From the NCBI RefSeq assembly GCF_004959935.1, contig NZ_SMYN01000002.1, positions 62,001-126,000 on the forward strand: 64,000 bases of DNA, written 5' to 3'. This stretch comes from Falsirhodobacter xinxiangensis. Its GTDB lineage: Bacteria > Pseudomonadota > Alphaproteobacteria > Rhodobacterales > Rhodobacteraceae. Below the pieces are notes generated by a model that saw nothing but the letters and a program-made list of their open reading frames with translations, made no database searches and was not told the origin of the DNA. This document shows positions 29,092 through 38,020 of the stretch, in pieces. Position 1 is the first letter of the stretch. Each line of letters begins with the position of its first letter. The translations under genes and the position numbers were made by a program.

Positions 29092-29840
29092 GGGTCGCGA
29101 TCACCGGCGGCACCGGACTTGTCGGGCGGTTCATGGTGGATGCCGCGCGGGCGGCGGGGTATGAGGTCATCCTGCCACGCTTTCGCCTTGGCGACGCGGT
29201 GGCGATCGACGCCGATGCATTGATCCACTGCGCCTTCGCCCATGCGCCCGGCAAATATCGCGGCGGCGAGGGGGATGATCCCGAGGGATTCCGCCGCGCC
29301 AATGTCGACGGCACCCTGCGTCTGTTCGACGGGTTTCGCGGACGGACCGTGTTTCTGTCCACCCGCGCCGTCTATGGCGATTATCCGGCGGGAACGGTGC
29401 TGCGCGAGGATATGCCGCCGCGGCCCGATACGCTTTACGGTCAGGTGAAGGCCGAGGTCGAGCTGCATGCCACCGTCAGCTTGCGCGCAACGGGCGTCTA
29501 TGGTCCGGGGCCGGGTCACAAATGGGAAAGCCTGTTCGCCGATCATCTGGCGGGCCGCCCCATCGCACCGCGCGTTGCGACCGAGGTGCATGGCGATGAT
29601 CTGGCGCAAGCCGCGCTGATCGCATTGGACCGGGGCGAGGGGGCGTATAACGTCTCGGATCTGCTGCTGGACCGCCATGACCTGTTGGCCGAACTTGGCG
29701 GCACGCCGCCCGCGCGAAGCGACGCGAAGGTCAGCGAGATGGACTGCACCCGTCTGCGCGATATCGGATGGCGGCCCGGCGGGTGGGAGAGGCTGCGTGC
29801 CAGCCTCCCCGCGATGCTTCAGAGCGTTCCGTCCAGATAA
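29088..29840 (+). CDS. sqdC: NAD-dependent epimerase/dehydratase SqdC
   Basis: A 250-residue extended-SDR protein of the sqd operon with GGTGLVG at 7-13 and the YxxxK pair Tyr117/Lys121. In R. sphaeroides loss of sqdC lowers sulfolipid and leads to accumulation of a precursor, so it acts in or near SQDG assembly; the exact reaction is uncertain. The start is GTG at 29088 overlapping the sqdD stop (GTGA), indicating coupling. The last 22 bases overlap the end of mtlK on the opposite strand. Confidence 0.9.
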   Translation: MRVAITGGTGLVGRFMVDAARAAGYEVILPRFRLGDAVAIDADALIHCAFAHAPGKYRGGEGDDPEGFRRANVDGTLRLFDGFRGRTVFLSTRAVYGDYPAGTVLREDMPPRPDTLYGQVKAEVELHATVSLRATGVYGPGPGHKWESLFADHLAGRPIAPRVATEVHGDDLAQAALIALDRGEGAYNVSDLLLDRHDLLAELGGTPPARSDAKVSEMDCTRLRDIGWRPGGWERLRASLPAMLQSVPSR

Positions 29841-31288
29841 CGCTGGATCACCGGCTGGCTGCCCTCTGCCCAGACGGCGCGCAACAGTTCTGCAAAGCGC
29901 GACGCAACGGCGGGGTTTCCGCCCAGATCGCCATAGATCTCGCGCATTTCCAGCCACGCAGCGGGGTCGTCCTTTGCCTTGGCCGCGACGATCGTCAGCT
30001 TTTCCCAGTTCGGATCGTTCGGTTCGATCTGCGAGCCGTTTTCCGACGTGCCGAAGCAGTAACGGCACCACAGCGCCGACAGCAGGATCAGCCCGGTCGC
30101 GTCGCCGCCTTTCGCCACCACGTCGCGGATCGACGGGATGATGAATTTCGGCTGGCGGTTCGATCCGTCCAGACACAGGCGGCGCACGGTATCGGCCACC
30201 TCCGGGTTCGAGCAACGGTCGAGGATCAGCTGCTTGTAGTCCCCAAGGTCGGTGTTCGGGACCGGAGGGACGATGGGCAGGATCTCGTCATCCTCGACCT
30301 TCGACAGGAAGGCGCGGATCTGCGGGTCCTCCATCGCCTCGTGGACATAGTGGATGTCGCGCAGGCCGCCCGGATAGGCGATGATCGCGTGACCACCGTT
30401 CAGGATGCGGATCTTCATCGTCTCATAGGCATCGACGGCATCGGTGAAGGTGACGCCCACCTTTTCCAGCGCCGGACGTCCCGCGGGGAAGTTGTCCTCG
30501 ATCACCCATTGGCGAAACGTCTCGCAGGTGACGGGGGCCTTGTCCTCTATCCCGAGGTCCAGCGCCATCTTCAACTCGCGCGGGCCGGTGGCGGGGGTGA
30601 TGCGGTCCACCATCGAATTGGGGAAGGCGACGTTGGCTGCAATCCAGTCGGCCAGTTCGGGGTCGGACAGTTTCGCCAGCCCCACCACCGCATCGCGCGT
30701 GACGTGGCCATTATGCGGAACGTTGTCGCAGCACATGACGGTGAACGGCTCCAGCCCGCCGGCGCGCCGAGCTTTCAGCGCGGCGATGATCGCGCCGAAG
30801 GCCGTGTCGGGCGCGGCGGGATTGGCTGCGTCATGTCGGATGTCGGGGTGATCGGGGCTGAAGGTGCCGGTCTTGGGGTCGATGTAATACCCACCCTCGG
30901 TCACGGTCAGGGAAACGATGCGGATGCGGCTGTCCGACATCGCCGCGATCAGATCCTTGTTGCCCGCCGCGACGGGAACGAATCCGGTCATGGCGCCGAC
31001 GACGCGGGTGCTGCCACCCTCGGGCGCAAGCTCGATGACCGAAGACAGGTAATCCTGCTGCTCCAATATCTTGCGCATCCGTTCGTCGCCCTCGCGCACG
31101 CCCGCGCCAAGGATGGCCCAGTCGTGATCGCCAAGCGCGAACAGATCGTCCAGATAAACCGCCATATGCGCGCGGTGAAAGTTCCCGCAGCCGATATGGA
31201 CGATGCCGGGGGTCAGGGCGCTGCGGTCATAGGCGGGGGCGCTTATGCCCTCGGGCAGCTGGTTCAGGGTCGCGTTCGAGATTTTCAT
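29819..31288 (-). CDS. mtlK: Mannitol 2-dehydrogenase (polyol dehydrogenase)
   Basis: A 489-residue NAD-dependent polyol dehydrogenase oxidising mannitol (and often sorbitol or arabitol) at C2 to fructose. The long-chain polyol dehydrogenase pattern is present: PGIVHIGCGNFHRAHMAVYLDDL for NAD binding (cited in part), CCDNVPHNG, PNSMVDRITPAT and the catalytic-Lys region MKIRILNGGHAIIAYPG near 285-300. It is the last gene of the polyol operon, one base after smoS. In R. sphaeroides mtlZ (fructokinase) follows; here sqdC converges instead. Confidence 0.95.
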   Translation of the reverse strand: MKISNATLNQLPEGISAPAYDRSALTPGIVHIGCGNFHRAHMAVYLDDLFALGDHDWAILGAGVREGDERMRKILEQQDYLSSVIELAPEGGSTRVVGAMTGFVPVAAGNKDLIAAMSDSRIRIVSLTVTEGGYYIDPKTGTFSPDHPDIRHDAANPAAPDTAFGAIIAALKARRAGGLEPFTVMCCDNVPHNGHVTRDAVVGLAKLSDPELADWIAANVAFPNSMVDRITPATGPRELKMALDLGIEDKAPVTCETFRQWVIEDNFPAGRPALEKVGVTFTDAVDAYETMKIRILNGGHAIIAYPGGLRDIHYVHEAMEDPQIRAFLSKVEDDEILPIVPPVPNTDLGDYKQLILDRCSNPEVADTVRRLCLDGSNRQPKFIIPSIRDVVAKGGDATGLILLSALWCRYCFGTSENGSQIEPNDPNWEKLTIVAAKAKDDPAAWLEMREIYGDLGGNPAVASRFAELLRAVWAEGSQPVIQRYLDGTL

Positions 31289-31289
31289 G

Positions 31290-32051
31290 TCAGCTCATCC
31301 AGTTGCCGCCATCGACGTTATACGTCTGGGCCACGATGTATTCCGCGTCGGGCGAGGCGAGGAAGACCGCCATCCCCGTCAGATCTTCGGCAGTGCCCAT
31401 GCGCCCGAAGGGCACGGCATCGCCGACAAGGCGCTTCTTCTCGCCCAGCGGGCGATTCTCGTATTTGGCGAAATAGGCGTCCACGCCGTCCCAGTGTTCG
31501 CCATCCACCACGCCGGGGGCGATGGCGTTCACGTTGATGCCGTGTTCGATCAGGTTCAGGCCCGCGCTTTGGGTCAGGCTGATGATCGCCGCCTTGGTCG
31601 CGCAATAGACGCCGACCAGCGCCTCGCCTCTGCGTCCCGCCTGCGAGGCCATGTTGATGATCCTGCCGCCCCGACCCTGCTGGATCATGACCTTGGCCAC
31701 CGCCTGCATCATGAACAAGGACCCGGTCACGTTGATCGCAAAGGTGCGGTCATAGTCGGCGCGCGTGATCTCGGTGATCGGAGCCATCGTGAAGATGGCG
31801 GCGTTGTTGATCAGGATGTCGATCCCGCGCGCCGCCGCTACCTCGGCCACGCAGGCGTCGATGCTGACCTGATCGGTCACGTCCAGATGCACGGCGTGTG
31901 CGCCGATCTCCGCCGCCGCAGCCTGCGCGGCGGGAAGGTTGATGTCGGCGATCGTGACCTCTGCACCTTCGGCGACATAGCGGGCGGCGAAGGCCTTGCC
32001 GATCCCGCGCGCCGCGCCGGTGATGAGGGCGGATTTACCCTTCAGCCTCAT
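31290..32051 (-). CDS. smoS: Sorbitol (glucitol) dehydrogenase SmoS, short-chain type
   Basis: A 253-residue classical SDR that oxidises sorbitol to fructose (and galactitol to tagatose) with NAD. The Rossmann motif TGAARGIG is at 11-18, NNAA at 82-85 and the catalytic residues are Ser136, Tyr149 and Lys153 (YCATK). Sequence such as [21 protein letters not shown] is characteristic of the Rhodobacter sorbitol dehydrogenase group. Its ATG overlaps the smoK stop, and mtlK follows after one base, so uptake and oxidation are expressed together. Confidence 0.95.
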   Translation of the reverse strand: MRLKGKSALITGAARGIGKAFAARYVAEGAEVTIADINLPAAQAAAAEIGAHAVHLDVTDQVSIDACVAEVAAARGIDILINNAAIFTMAPITEITRADYDRTFAINVTGSLFMMQAVAKVMIQQGRGGRIINMASQAGRRGEALVGVYCATKAAIISLTQSAGLNLIEHGINVNAIAPGVVDGEHWDGVDAYFAKYENRPLGEKKRLVGDAVPFGRMGTAEDLTGMAVFLASPDAEYIVAQTYNVDGGNWMS

Positions 32052-33040
32052 ACTGCCGACCCGTTCGCGTCGAACTTGTGGATGTTCGCCGTCTCGGGTG
32101 TCAGCCAGACGGTGTCGCCGTGATGAACGTCCACGTTTCCGGCCGACCGCACGTTGATGATCCCGTGATCCGTCTGCACATGAAGATAGGTGTCCGAGCC
32201 GAGATGTTCCGACACCGTCACGCGGCCCTGCCAGTCGCCACTCGTTCCGACCGTGATGTGTTCGGGGCGGATGCCGATCTCATGCGCTCCATGCTTCTGC
32301 GCCTCGGTCCCGCCGATGAAGTTCATCTTGGGGCTGCCGATGAAACCTGCGACGAAACGGTTCTTCGGGGTGCGGTAAAGCTCCAGCGGGGTGCCGACCT
32401 GTTCGATCCGGCCCGCCTGAAGCACGACGATCTTGTCGGCCATGGTCATCGCCTCGACCTGGTCATGGGTGACATAGATCATCGTCGTCTTCAGGCTGTT
32501 GTGCAGCTCCGAAATCTCGAGCCGCATGTTCACGCGCAGGGCGGCGTCAAGGTTCGACAGCGGTTCGTCGAACAGGAACGCCGCAGGTTCGCGCACGATG
32601 GCGCGGCCGATGGCGACCCGCTGGCGCTGCCCGCCCGAAAGCTGCCCCGGACGACGGTCCAGATAGGAGGACAGGTTCAGCACCTTCGCCGCGCCTTCGA
32701 CCTTCTTGTCGATCTCGGCCTGGCTCAGCTTGGCCATCTTCAGCGGAAACGCGATGTTCTTGCGCACCGACATATGCGGATAAAGCGCATAGCTTTGGAA
32801 CACCATCGCCAGACGCCGCTGCGCCGGGCGCAGGTCGGTGGCGTCCTTGCCGTCGATCTCGATTCGGCCGCCCGTCGTATCCTCCAGCCCCGCGATCAGA
32901 CGCAGAAGGGTGGACTTGCCGCAGCCCGAAGGACCGACGAAGACGACGAATTCGCCCTCGTTGATCTGCAGGTCCAGCGGCGGGATCACCTCCACATCGC
33001 CGAACCGTTTCGTCACGCCTTTGAGTTCGATCTGACCCAT
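32048..33040 (-). CDS. smoK: Polyol ABC transporter ATP-binding protein SmoK
   Basis: A 330-residue ATPase of the MalK/UgpC group that powers sorbitol/mannitol import. Walker [10 protein letters not shown] is at 36-44, the signature LSGGQ at 134-138 and Walker B FLFDEP at 155-160; the switch His is in VTHDQVEA. The C-terminal OB-like regulatory domain (about 240-330) has the IGIRPEH motif seen in MalK-type proteins. It has a good AAGGGG site, begins 12 bases after smoG and overlaps smoS. Confidence 0.96.
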   Translation of the reverse strand: MGQIELKGVTKRFGDVEVIPPLDLQINEGEFVVFVGPSGCGKSTLLRLIAGLEDTTGGRIEIDGKDATDLRPAQRRLAMVFQSYALYPHMSVRKNIAFPLKMAKLSQAEIDKKVEGAAKVLNLSSYLDRRPGQLSGGQRQRVAIGRAIVREPAAFLFDEPLSNLDAALRVNMRLEISELHNSLKTTMIYVTHDQVEAMTMADKIVVLQAGRIEQVGTPLELYRTPKNRFVAGFIGSPKMNFIGGTEAQKHGAHEIGIRPEHITVGTSGDWQGRVTVSEHLGSDTYLHVQTDHGIINVRSAGNVDVHHGDTVWLTPETANIHKFDANGSAV

Positions 33041-33052
33041 GGTTTATACCCC

Positions 33053-33883
33053 TTATTTCACGGCGCCGAAGGTCAGGCCACGCACCAGTTGCTTCTGGCT
33101 GAACCAGCCAAGAACAATGATCGGTGCAATCGCCATCATCGATGCGGCGGAGAGTTTTGCGTAGAAAAGCCCTTCGGGCGAGGAATAGCTGGCGATGAAC
33201 TGCGTCAGCGGTGCCGATTTCGACGCGGTCAGGTTCAGCGTCCAGAACGCCTCGTTCCACGCCAGAATGATGTTCAGAAGCAGCGTCGATGCGATGCCGG
33301 GAACCGCCATCGGCGTCAGGACATAGATGATCTCGCGCGTCAGGTTCGCGCCGTCCATACGGGCGGCCTCAAGGATCTCGCCGGGGATTTCCTTGAAATA
33401 GGTGTAGAGCATCCACACCACGATCGGCAGGTTCATCAGCGTCAGCACGATCACGAGGCCCGTGCGCGTGTCCAGCAGTCCGGTATCGCGGAACAGAAGG
33501 TAGATCGGGACAAGAACGCCCACGGCCGGCATCATCTTGGTGGACAGCATCCACATCAGGATGTCCTTGGTGCGCTTGCCCGGCACGAAGGCCATCGACC
33601 AAGCGGCTGGGATCGCGATGATCAGCGCCGCAACGGTCGATCCGACCGAAATGATGACCGAGTTCCAGAAATGCAGGAAGTAGTTCGAGCGTCCCTGCAC
33701 GGTGGTGTAATTCTCGGTCGTCCAGTTGAAGAACAGGAATTTCGGCGGGGTCGCGATGGCGTCCGCTTCGGTCTTGAAGCTGGTAAGGAAGGTCCACAGG
33801 ATCGGGAAGAAGATGGCGATGGCGATGGTCCAAGCGATGGCCGTCACGATCACCTTGCGTTGGGTGGTTACGGTGCGTGCCAT
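33053..33883 (-). CDS. smoG: Polyol ABC transporter permease SmoG
   Basis: A 276-residue inner-membrane permease of the MalG type with about six hydrophobic segments. The EAA loop that contacts SmoK is LEAARMDGANLTREIIYVLTP. The N-terminal segment (AIAIFFPILWTFLTSFK) is the first membrane helix. It starts one base after the smoF stop and pairs with SmoF as a heterodimeric channel. Confidence 0.95.
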   Translation of the reverse strand: MARTVTTQRKVIVTAIAWTIAIAIFFPILWTFLTSFKTEADAIATPPKFLFFNWTTENYTTVQGRSNYFLHFWNSVIISVGSTVAALIIAIPAAWSMAFVPGKRTKDILMWMLSTKMMPAVGVLVPIYLLFRDTGLLDTRTGLVIVLTLMNLPIVVWMLYTYFKEIPGEILEAARMDGANLTREIIYVLTPMAVPGIASTLLLNIILAWNEAFWTLNLTASKSAPLTQFIASYSSPEGLFYAKLSAASMMAIAPIIVLGWFSQKQLVRGLTFGAVK

Positions 33884-33884
33884 C

Positions 33885-34757
33885 TTACGTCTCCAGGTTC
33901 TTGCCGATCATCCGCATCAGGAAGATCGCGACGATGTTGGCAAGGATGACGGCGACGATGCCGCCCGCGGACCCAAGGCCCACGTCGTATTGCAGCAAGC
34001 TTTGCGAATAGACGAGGTAGGTCAGGTTCGTCGACGCATTGCCCGGACCGCCGTTGGTGGTCACGAGGATCTCGGCAAAGACCGACAGCAGGAAGATGGT
34101 CTGGATCAGGATGACCACCGTCGCCGCGCGGGCAAGGTGGGGCAACATGATGTAGAAGAAACGCGACACCGGGCCGGCGCCGTCCATTTCCGCCGCCTCA
34201 AGCTGTTCGCTGTCCAGTGATTGCAGCGCGGTCAGCAGGATCAGGGTTGCGAAGGGCAGCCACTGCCATGCCACGATCAGGATGATCGAGAACAGCGGCG
34301 CGGCGGACAGGAAATCGAAGGGCGCAAAGCCCAGCGTGCGGGCGATCCATGCGAACAGCCCGTTCACCGGGTTCATGAACATGTTCTTCCACACCAGCGC
34401 CGAAACGGTCGGCATGACGAAGAACGGCGCGATGACCAGCACCCGCACGATCCCTTGGCCGAACATCGGCTGATCCAGCAGCAGTGCCAGAAGGATACCG
34501 CCGACCGTGGTGATCAGCAGCACGCCCAGCACCAGCGTCAGCGTGTTCCACAGCGCGGGCCAGAAGTTCGGGTCGGTAAAGAAGTAGTGGTAATTCTCGA
34601 ACCCCGCGAAGGTCTCGCCCCCGGGGATCAGCAGGTTGTAGCGCAGGAACGAAAACCAGATCGTCATGCCCAGCGGTACGATCATCCACAAGAAAAGCAG
34701 GATGACGGCGGGCGAGATCATCAGACGTCCGGCGGCGCGGGAAGCTTGCGTGGCCAT
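33885..34757 (-). CDS. smoF: Polyol ABC transporter permease SmoF
   Basis: A 290-residue MalF-type permease with about six hydrophobic segments; the EAA loop is LEAAEMDGAGPVSRFFYIMLP. The start at 34757 (MATQASRAAGRLM) with GAAGGA upstream is chosen; the longer frame to 34826 would run into the intercistronic hairpin. It lies 120 bases after smoE and one base before smoG. Confidence 0.95.
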   Translation of the reverse strand: MATQASRAAGRLMISPAVILLFLWMIVPLGMTIWFSFLRYNLLIPGGETFAGFENYHYFFTDPNFWPALWNTLTLVLGVLLITTVGGILLALLLDQPMFGQGIVRVLVIAPFFVMPTVSALVWKNMFMNPVNGLFAWIARTLGFAPFDFLSAAPLFSIILIVAWQWLPFATLILLTALQSLDSEQLEAAEMDGAGPVSRFFYIMLPHLARAATVVILIQTIFLLSVFAEILVTTNGGPGNASTNLTYLVYSQSLLQYDVGLGSAGGIVAVILANIVAIFLMRMIGKNLET

Positions 34758-34830
34758 GCGGGCGGTCCTTCGGATATGCGGGGTGGACGGCGATACGCCG
34801 TTCAAACGATCACTTGTTGGAAACATGGTG

Positions 34831-34859
34831 CGGGGCGCGCGTTTTTCACGCGCACCCCG
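34831..34859 (-). promoter_or_regulatory. Intercistronic hairpin between smoE and smoF
   Basis: Arms 34831-34841 and 34849-34859 form an 11-pair stem (one G.T) with a seven-base loop, 19 bases behind the smoE stop. No T-run follows on the minus strand. Such hairpins behind binding-protein genes usually protect the upstream mRNA or terminate part of the transcripts, giving more binding protein than permease. Confidence 0.6.
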
Positions 34860-34877
34860 ACTTAAGGCGGGGAGGCC

Positions 34878-36194
34878 TTATTTCGGATAGCCGGCGCGGC
34901 TCATCTCGCGCGTGGTCAGGGCCTGTGCGGCGGCCAGCGCCTGATCGGCGTCCGACGTGCCAGCCAGCGCGGCCGAGAAGACCTGTCCGACTGCGGTGCC
35001 GATCGCCTGGAATTCCGGGATCGATACGAACTGACCGCCGGTATAGGGCACTTCCTGATCGGACGGGCTTTGGGTGTCGGCAGCCTCGATCGCGGCAAGG
35101 GTCTGTGCGGCGAAGGGGGCAGCGGTCAGGTATTCCTGATTTTCATACAGCGAGGTGCGCGTTCCCGGAGGCACGTTGGCAATGCCCTCATGTTCGGCCA
35201 CCAGCGCGGTATATTCCTGCGAGGTCGCCCATGCGACGAAGGCCTTGGCCGCGTCCTGCTTCTGCGACGATGCCGGGATGGCAAGGTTCCACGACCACAG
35301 CCAGTTGCCGTGGTTGTCGCCGCCAGCGCGAACGGGCGAGGGGGCGTAGCCGACATGTTCGGCGACCGTGCTTTCGTTCGGGTTCGACACGAAGGACGCG
35401 GCAACCGTCGCGTCGATCCACATGCCGCATTTGCCGGTCTGGAACAGCGCGAGGTTTTCGTTGAACCCGTTCGACGACGCACCGGGCGGACCGTAATTCG
35501 TCATCAGGTTCAGGTAGGTATCAAGCGTCGTCTTCCATTCCGGGCTGTCGAACTGCGGCTTCCAGTCCGCATCGAACCAGCGTGCGCCTTCGGAGTTCGC
35601 CATCGAGGTCAGGAACGCCATGTTCTCGCCCCAGCCCGCCTTGCCGCGCAGGCAGATGCCATAGATCTCGGCACCCTTGTCGGTCATCTTCTCGGCGGCT
35701 TCGGTGATGAAATCCCAATCGGGGTTTTCCGGCATCGTCAGGCCCGCCTTTTCCAGCAGGTCCGTGCGATACATCAGCATCGAGCTTTCGGCATAGAACG
35801 GCGCGGCATAAAGCTTGCCATCGACCGTCAGGCCCGCCGCGACGGGAGCGAGGAAATCCTCGGGCTTGTAGTCAGCGCCCATGTCTTCCAGCGGCAGAAG
35901 CCAGTTCTGCGCGGCCCAGATCGGCACTTCATAGTTGCCGATGGTCAGCACGTCATACTGCCCGCCATTGGTGGCGATGTCGGTCGTCACGCGCTGGCGC
36001 AGGACGTTCTCCTCCAGCGTGACCCATTCGACCTGAATGTCCGGATGCTTTTCGTTGAAGTCGGCCATCAGGCCCTGCATGCGGATCATGTCGCCGTTGT
36101 TGACGGTTGCGACGGTGATGGTTTCGGCATGCGCGGCCGCGCCAAGTGCAACAAGGCTGCAGGCTCCGAGAAGCCCGCGAAGTTTCGAAGACAT
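34878..36194 (-). CDS. smoE: Polyol (sorbitol/mannitol) binding protein SmoE
   Basis: A 438-residue periplasmic solute-binding protein of ABC family 1. The signal peptide MSSKLRGLLGACSLVALGAAAHA is followed by a likely cut after residue 23 and mature sequence beginning ETITVATVNNGDM. Typical SBP stretches are FNEKHPDIQVEWV, YDVLTIGNYEVPIWA and WLLPLEDM. Start 36194 has a strong GGGGAGG site; the longer frame to 36266 lies over the promoter region. It is the first gene of the transport set and has its own upstream regulatory region (36195-36349). Confidence 0.95.
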   Translation of the reverse strand: MSSKLRGLLGACSLVALGAAAHAETITVATVNNGDMIRMQGLMADFNEKHPDIQVEWVTLEENVLRQRVTTDIATNGGQYDVLTIGNYEVPIWAAQNWLLPLEDMGADYKPEDFLAPVAAGLTVDGKLYAAPFYAESSMLMYRTDLLEKAGLTMPENPDWDFITEAAEKMTDKGAEIYGICLRGKAGWGENMAFLTSMANSEGARWFDADWKPQFDSPEWKTTLDTYLNLMTNYGPPGASSNGFNENLALFQTGKCGMWIDATVAASFVSNPNESTVAEHVGYAPSPVRAGGDNHGNWLWSWNLAIPASSQKQDAAKAFVAWATSQEYTALVAEHEGIANVPPGTRTSLYENQEYLTAAPFAAQTLAAIEAADTQSPSDQEVPYTGGQFVSIPEFQAIGTAVGQVFSAALAGTSDADQALAAAQALTTREMSRAGYPK

Positions 36195-36209
36195 AGGTAT
36201 CCTCCCCAA

Positions 36210-36227
36210 TTTGAGCATATGCCCAAA
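36210..36227 (-). promoter_or_regulatory. Palindromic operator candidate at smoE
   Basis: TTTGAGCATATGCCCAAA is an 18-base palindrome with eight of nine pairs matching, centred between 36218 and 36219. On the minus strand TTGCCT (36266-36271) and TATTGT (36244-36249), 16 bases apart, make a candidate promoter, which would place the palindrome about 10-27 bases into the transcript. The adjacent SorC-family regulator gene makes it the likely binding protein; that link is inference. Confidence 0.55.
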
Positions 36228-36349
36228 GTCATGACAAATATTCACAATAGCCGGGTCCAACGTCAAGGCAATTGTGCGCCCGACCAGGCTTTCGACAAAG
36301 CCCGGTTTTTCAGCAAGATGGATTGAAAATAAGGCGCGACCAAAAAAGG

Positions 36350-37285
36350 TCAGGAAAGAAGCGCGCCCGCCGTTTCTTCGTCAGTGACGATGGCGTTCAG
36401 GATGCGACCCCGCAACGCGGCGCGAATCGGCACCACCTTGCTGCGCCCCGCCGCAATCCCCACCGCCAACCGAGGCAGTCCCGGAACCACGGGAACAGAT
36501 GTCATCCGGTCGTGGATATGCGAGCGGAGGTAGGTGCCATCCTCGTCGAACATGCGGCCGGCAACCTCGCCCACCGCGCCCTGCGCCTGGACCTCGGCCA
36601 ATTCGCTGCGCGAGATGAAGCCGTCCATATAGAGCGGGGCATCGTCGCTCATCTGTCCAACGCCAAGAAAGATCGCCGTCGCCTGTTCGCCCAGCGTGCG
36701 AACGGACCGAACCGGGGCAAGCGCGAGGAAGGCGTCCCGCTCCTCGACCGAATCGCTGATGACGGGGGTGGTCATGGGATAGTGCGGCGCGCCCAGTTTT
36801 GCCGCCAGACGCAGGATCACGTCGAAGCGGCTGGCCGAGCCATCTTCCGCGATATTGCCGATCAACGAGACCAGCCGATGCCGGTCGCATGGAACGGCCT
36901 GAAGCTCTGCCGCCATCGCGGTCAGCGCGCGCCCGGTTCCGACACCGATCACTTGCGGCTCGGGGCGGGCGAGGACGGATTCGAACAGTGTCGCGGCGGC
37001 AGGCGCGATGGCGCGCGTGGGGGTGTCGCCGATGGTCGGCGCGACGCGGCATTCCACCAGACCGAAGCGTTCCTTCAGCCGCGCCTCCAATGCGAGACAG
37101 GACCCGAGCGGATGCTCCAGACGAACACGGATCAGCCCCTCGGCCATGGCTCGGCTGACGAGCCGCTGCGCGCGTTGGCGCGAAATGCCCATCGCCTGCG
37201 CGATCTGATCCTGCGTCATCCCGGCGGCGTAATAGAGCCAGCCTGCGCGGGCGGCGGCGTCCAGCGGGTCGGTCTCGATCTTCAT
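36350..37285 (-). CDS. SorC/DeoR-type sugar-binding transcriptional regulator of the polyol operon
   Basis: A 311-residue regulator. Residues about 10-50 hold a helix-turn-helix (GMTQDQIAQAMGISRQRAQRLVSRA) and the remainder a SorC-type sugar-phosphate-binding domain with VIGVGTGRALTAMAAEL, LIGNIAEDGSASRFDVILRLA and IFLGVGQMSDDAP (cited in part). Such proteins respond to sugar or polyol effectors. Start 37285 overlaps the stop of the HAD gene (ATGA); the longer frame to 37630 lies over that gene. It is followed after 155 bases by smoE, whose upstream region carries the palindrome. Confidence 0.92.
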   Translation of the reverse strand: MKIETDPLDAAARAGWLYYAAGMTQDQIAQAMGISRQRAQRLVSRAMAEGLIRVRLEHPLGSCLALEARLKERFGLVECRVAPTIGDTPTRAIAPAAATLFESVLARPEPQVIGVGTGRALTAMAAELQAVPCDRHRLVSLIGNIAEDGSASRFDVILRLAAKLGAPHYPMTTPVISDSVEERDAFLALAPVRSVRTLGEQATAIFLGVGQMSDDAPLYMDGFISRSELAEVQAQGAVGEVAGRMFDEDGTYLRSHIHDRMTSVPVVPGLPRLAVGIAAGRSKVVPIRAALRGRILNAIVTDEETAGALLS

Positions 37286-37938
37286 GCGGCGGACTCCCAG
37301 AACTCGGCGAAGGAGGCGAAGTGCCGGTCGGCGCGCGCATCGTCGGGTGCGGTCAGGTCGCGCCCAAGCAGATGCGTGCCGCCGGTAAACCGCCAGACAT
37401 GCATTCCCGCCGCACGGGCGGCGCGAATGCCGTTCAAACTGTCTTCGATCACGAGGCAACGGTCCGGCGCAACACCCATCGTGCGCGCGGCCAGCAGGAA
37501 AAGATCGGGCGCAGGCTTGCCGTTCGCGACCATTCCGGCAGTGAACAGCCGATCCCCGACCAGCACATCCAGCCCCGCGATGCGCAACGACCGCTCCGCC
37601 CGCGTCTGGCTGGACGATGTCGCGACGCACCAGGGCAGGTGCAACCTGCCAAGCAGGTCGGCAACGCCCGGCACGACTTTCAGATCGGCCTCGAATGCGG
37701 CAAGAAGGCGCGTGCGATACTGCGCCTCGAACTCGACCGGCAGGTCGATGGCGAAATCGCGGCGGATCGTGGCAAGAACGGTGGGATAGCTGCGGCCAAG
37801 GAAATGCCGCACGACGTAATCTGCATCGATGGCGACGCCGTGATCCGCCAGTTCGCGGATAAGCATCGCGGCGCTGATGACTTCGCTGTCGATCAGCACG
37901 CCGTCACAGTCGAAAATCACAAGCCCGATATCGTTCAT
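37282..37938 (-). CDS. HAD-superfamily phosphatase (subfamily IA, beta-phosphoglucomutase-like)
   Basis: A 218-residue HAD hydrolase, probably acting on a small sugar or polyol phosphate. Motif I is FDCDGVLIDSE (Asp10, Asp12), motif II is VATSSSQTRAE, and motif III/IV lie in GKPAPDLFLLAA and VIEDSLNGIRAARAAGM. The cap domain is helical, as in phosphoglycolate phosphatases and phosphoglucomutases. Start 37938 has a strong AGGAGG site. It overlaps the SorC-type regulator by four bases, so it belongs to the polyol locus; the substrate is not known. Confidence 0.92.
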   Translation of the reverse strand: MNDIGLVIFDCDGVLIDSEVISAAMLIRELADHGVAIDADYVVRHFLGRSYPTVLATIRRDFAIDLPVEFEAQYRTRLLAAFEADLKVVPGVADLLGRLHLPWCVATSSSQTRAERSLRIAGLDVLVGDRLFTAGMVANGKPAPDLFLLAARTMGVAPDRCLVIEDSLNGIRAARAAGMHVWRFTGGTHLLGRDLTAPDDARADRHFASFAEFWESAA

Positions 37939-37994
37939 CGCATCCTCCTGACGCGGAGTTATGGACGAAGCGCGGGGAAGGGGGAAGATGCGAA

Positions 37995-38013
37995 GGGGGG
38001 CACAAGGCCCCCC
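37995..38013 (-). terminator. Hairpin behind the Gln-rich small ORF
   Basis: A seven-pair GC stem (GGGGGGC/GCCCCCC, arms 37995-38001 and 38007-38013, five-base loop) starts seven bases after the small ORF's stop and lies before the HAD gene. The T-run is poor (TTC), so it may only partly terminate. Confidence 0.5.
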
Positions 38014-38020
38014 GATTGCC

